From Phycisphaerales bacterium (GTDB lineage Bacteria; Planctomycetota; Phycisphaerae; Phycisphaerales; SM1A02), in assembly GCA_022446965.1 (NCBI GenBank), contig JAKVBV010000001.1, positions 46,653 to 110,652 of the forward strand: 64,000 bases of DNA, read 5' to 3'. The position numbers and the translations under genes were made by a program. The notes below the pieces were generated by a model. The model was not told where the DNA came from. It saw only the letters and a program-made list of their open reading frames with translations, and made no database searches. Below, piece after piece: positions 63,151 to 64,000 of the stretch (positions within the stretch are counted from its first letter, which is position 1; each line of letters starts with the position of its first letter).

Positions 63151-63780
63151 TCAGTGCGCCTGCACCCACATCTGCTCACCAAAGGCGGCGCCGAGCAGCG
63201 CATCAATGCCGTCGCGAATCGACACGGCAACGGTGTCGTGGCGTGCGCCATGAACACTGCCAGACAGATTGGCCGGGGTGAGCAGGTCCACAAAGCCTGC
63301 GGTGTGTGGGCCGAGTTTCAAACTGGCATCGTGAATGGCCAGGCTCATCGCCGGATCATCGAGTGATCCGACCGGATAGCCGAATCCACCGCCCTCGTAG
63401 ATGCCGATCTCACCGCGTGAAATGACCACCCAACGAATGACGAGATTCGTGGCGGTGGGGTCCAGTGGTGTGTACCCCGGACGCGGATGGAAGAGCAGTT
63501 CCACATGCAGCACCTGGCCGTCAACCACGTCTCCACGCTCCAGTGCGTCGAGCGGAATGTCGGTCATCCAGAATGAGGCATCCACTTGCGGGTCTTCCGC
63601 GACAACCGATGCAGAGAACTGCAGCGGCATGCGAACCGGCGCAGCAGCCGCGCCCGTGACCGTCATGCTGGTGGTGGCACTACCGAGCCAGTGTTTGGCG
63701 TGCGTGGAGTACACGCAACCGGCAACACAGCACAGCAGCATGGCCAGCAGCATCAGAATGACGGAACGGCGAGCGAGCAT
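63151..63780 (-). CDS. small lipoprotein of unknown function
   Basis: A 209-residue predicted lipoprotein starting at ATG 63780 (MLARRSVILMLLAMLLCCVAGC, lipobox VAGC); an ATG three codons earlier is also possible. The body is beta-rich (VLHVELLFHPRPGYTPLD, NLVIRWVVISRGEIGIYEGGG) with no recognised motif. It is transcribed divergently from the menG/ubiE gene, with about 51 bases between the starts. Confidence 0.75.
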   Translation of the reverse strand: MLARRSVILMLLAMLLCCVAGCVYSTHAKHWLGSATTSMTVTGAAAAPVRMPLQFSASVVAEDPQVDASFWMTDIPLDALERGDVVDGQVLHVELLFHPRPGYTPLDPTATNLVIRWVVISRGEIGIYEGGGFGYPVGSLDDPAMSLAIHDASLKLGPHTAGFVDLLTPANLSGSVHGARHDTVAVSIRDGIDALLGAAFGEQMWVQAH

Positions 63781-63831
63781 CGCGGGCATGGTAGCCGCCA
63801 ACTGAGGCAGGATCGATACCATGCACCGCCC

Positions 63832-64000
63832 ATGGCCTGGACCCGCGCAGAACTCGATGACAATCCCCATGTCCGTGACGACAAACCCCAACGGGTTCGT
63901 CGCATGTTCAGTGCGATCGCTGGGGCCTACGACCTCAACAACCGCCTGCATGCGTTGTGGCTCGACCAGTCGTGGCGACGCCGACTGGTGGAACTGCTGG
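63832..64000 (+). CDS. demethylmenaquinone/ubiquinone methyltransferase, N-terminal part (3' end outside window)
   Basis: The first 56 codons of a gene cut by the right edge. The translated start (MAWTRAELDDNPHVRDDKPQ, then VRRMFSAIAGAYDLNNRLHALWLDQSWRR) matches the N-terminus of UbiE/MenG methyltransferases, which use SAM to methylate the quinone ring. The SAM-binding motif lies beyond the window. The likely quinone in this organism is menaquinone, so menG is more probable than ubiE, but this cannot be decided here. Confidence 0.85.
   Translation, partial: MAWTRAELDDNPHVRDDKPQRVRRMFSAIAGAYDLNNRLHALWLDQSWRRRLVELL

Overview
The window is a dense, high-GC stretch of chromosome with almost no intergenic space. 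No mobile elements, CRISPR arrays or ribosomal RNA genes were seen. The gene content points to a planctomycete, most likely of the class Phycisphaerae. The clues are secreted lipoproteins with a C-terminal DINGDG-type (dockerin-like) tail, an HU protein with a lysine-rich N-terminal tail, many GTG/TTG starts with few Shine-Dalgarno sites, tRNA genes without an encoded CCA, a KDO pathway gene (so an outer membrane), and intact murE/murF/mraY/murQ genes (so peptidoglycan). The assignment is an inference from gene content only.

Layout. 1-9.2 kb: a VWA-domain lipoprotein converges on a six-gene minus-strand operon (9.03 to 2.29 kb). The operon encodes a zinc-ribbon protein, a tail-anchored protein, a 963-residue single-pass membrane protein, an ExbB/TolQ/MotA-type channel subunit and two different ExbD-like coiled-coil subunits. 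This looks like an undescribed ion-driven envelope machine and is the most interesting part of the window. A tRNA-Arg lies at the operon head, and an FHA-GAF-PP2C phosphatase is divergent from it. 10.9-14.2 kb: succinate dehydrogenase sdhCAB. 14.3-19.2 kb: a small lipoprotein with an overlapping 70-codon ORF, tRNA-Ser(UGA), a ROK sugar kinase divergent from ettA, a cupin, a Sel1-repeat protein, tRNA-Glu and tRNA-Met. 19.2-23.3 kb: a minus-strand TPR protein-kdsB-pyrG unit, linking CTP supply to CMP-KDO synthesis.

23.4-30.5 kb: a tightly overlapped plus-strand operon def-fmt-HExxH protein-queA-murE-murF-mraY (translation initiation, queuosine modification, peptidoglycan precursor synthesis). 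30.4-33.3 kb (minus): an RluA-family pseudouridine synthase, a YfgM-like membrane protein and a phosphotransferase-fold protein. 33.4-37.5 kb (plus): a HAD phosphatase and a large indolepyruvate:ferredoxin-oxidoreductase-like protein with no visible cofactor motifs. 37.4-41.8 kb (minus): rlmN, ispH and a secreted prolyl oligopeptidase. 41.8-47.1 kb (minus): histidine utilisation hutH-hutU-hutI with a methionine aminopeptidase at the end. 47.2-51.8 kb: a membrane protein, a PfkB kinase, murQ, HU and a PhoD-like phosphatase.

52.0-62.7 kb: a tryptophan/kynurenine catabolic island. On the plus strand are an ACMSD-like decarboxylase, kynureninase, kynurenine 3-monooxygenase, tryptophan 2,3-dioxygenase, a secreted lipoprotein and kynurenine formamidase. 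On the minus strand are an SDR, a 2-aminomuconate-semialdehyde-dehydrogenase-like enzyme and a RidA-family deaminase. A kynurenine-aminotransferase-like gene diverges from them. Together they would take tryptophan to 2-aminomuconate and beyond, but 3-hydroxyanthranilate dioxygenase is not in the window. 62.7-64.0 kb: rplU with a clear sigma-70-type promoter, a small lipoprotein, and the start of a menG/ubiE methyltransferase gene cut by the window edge.
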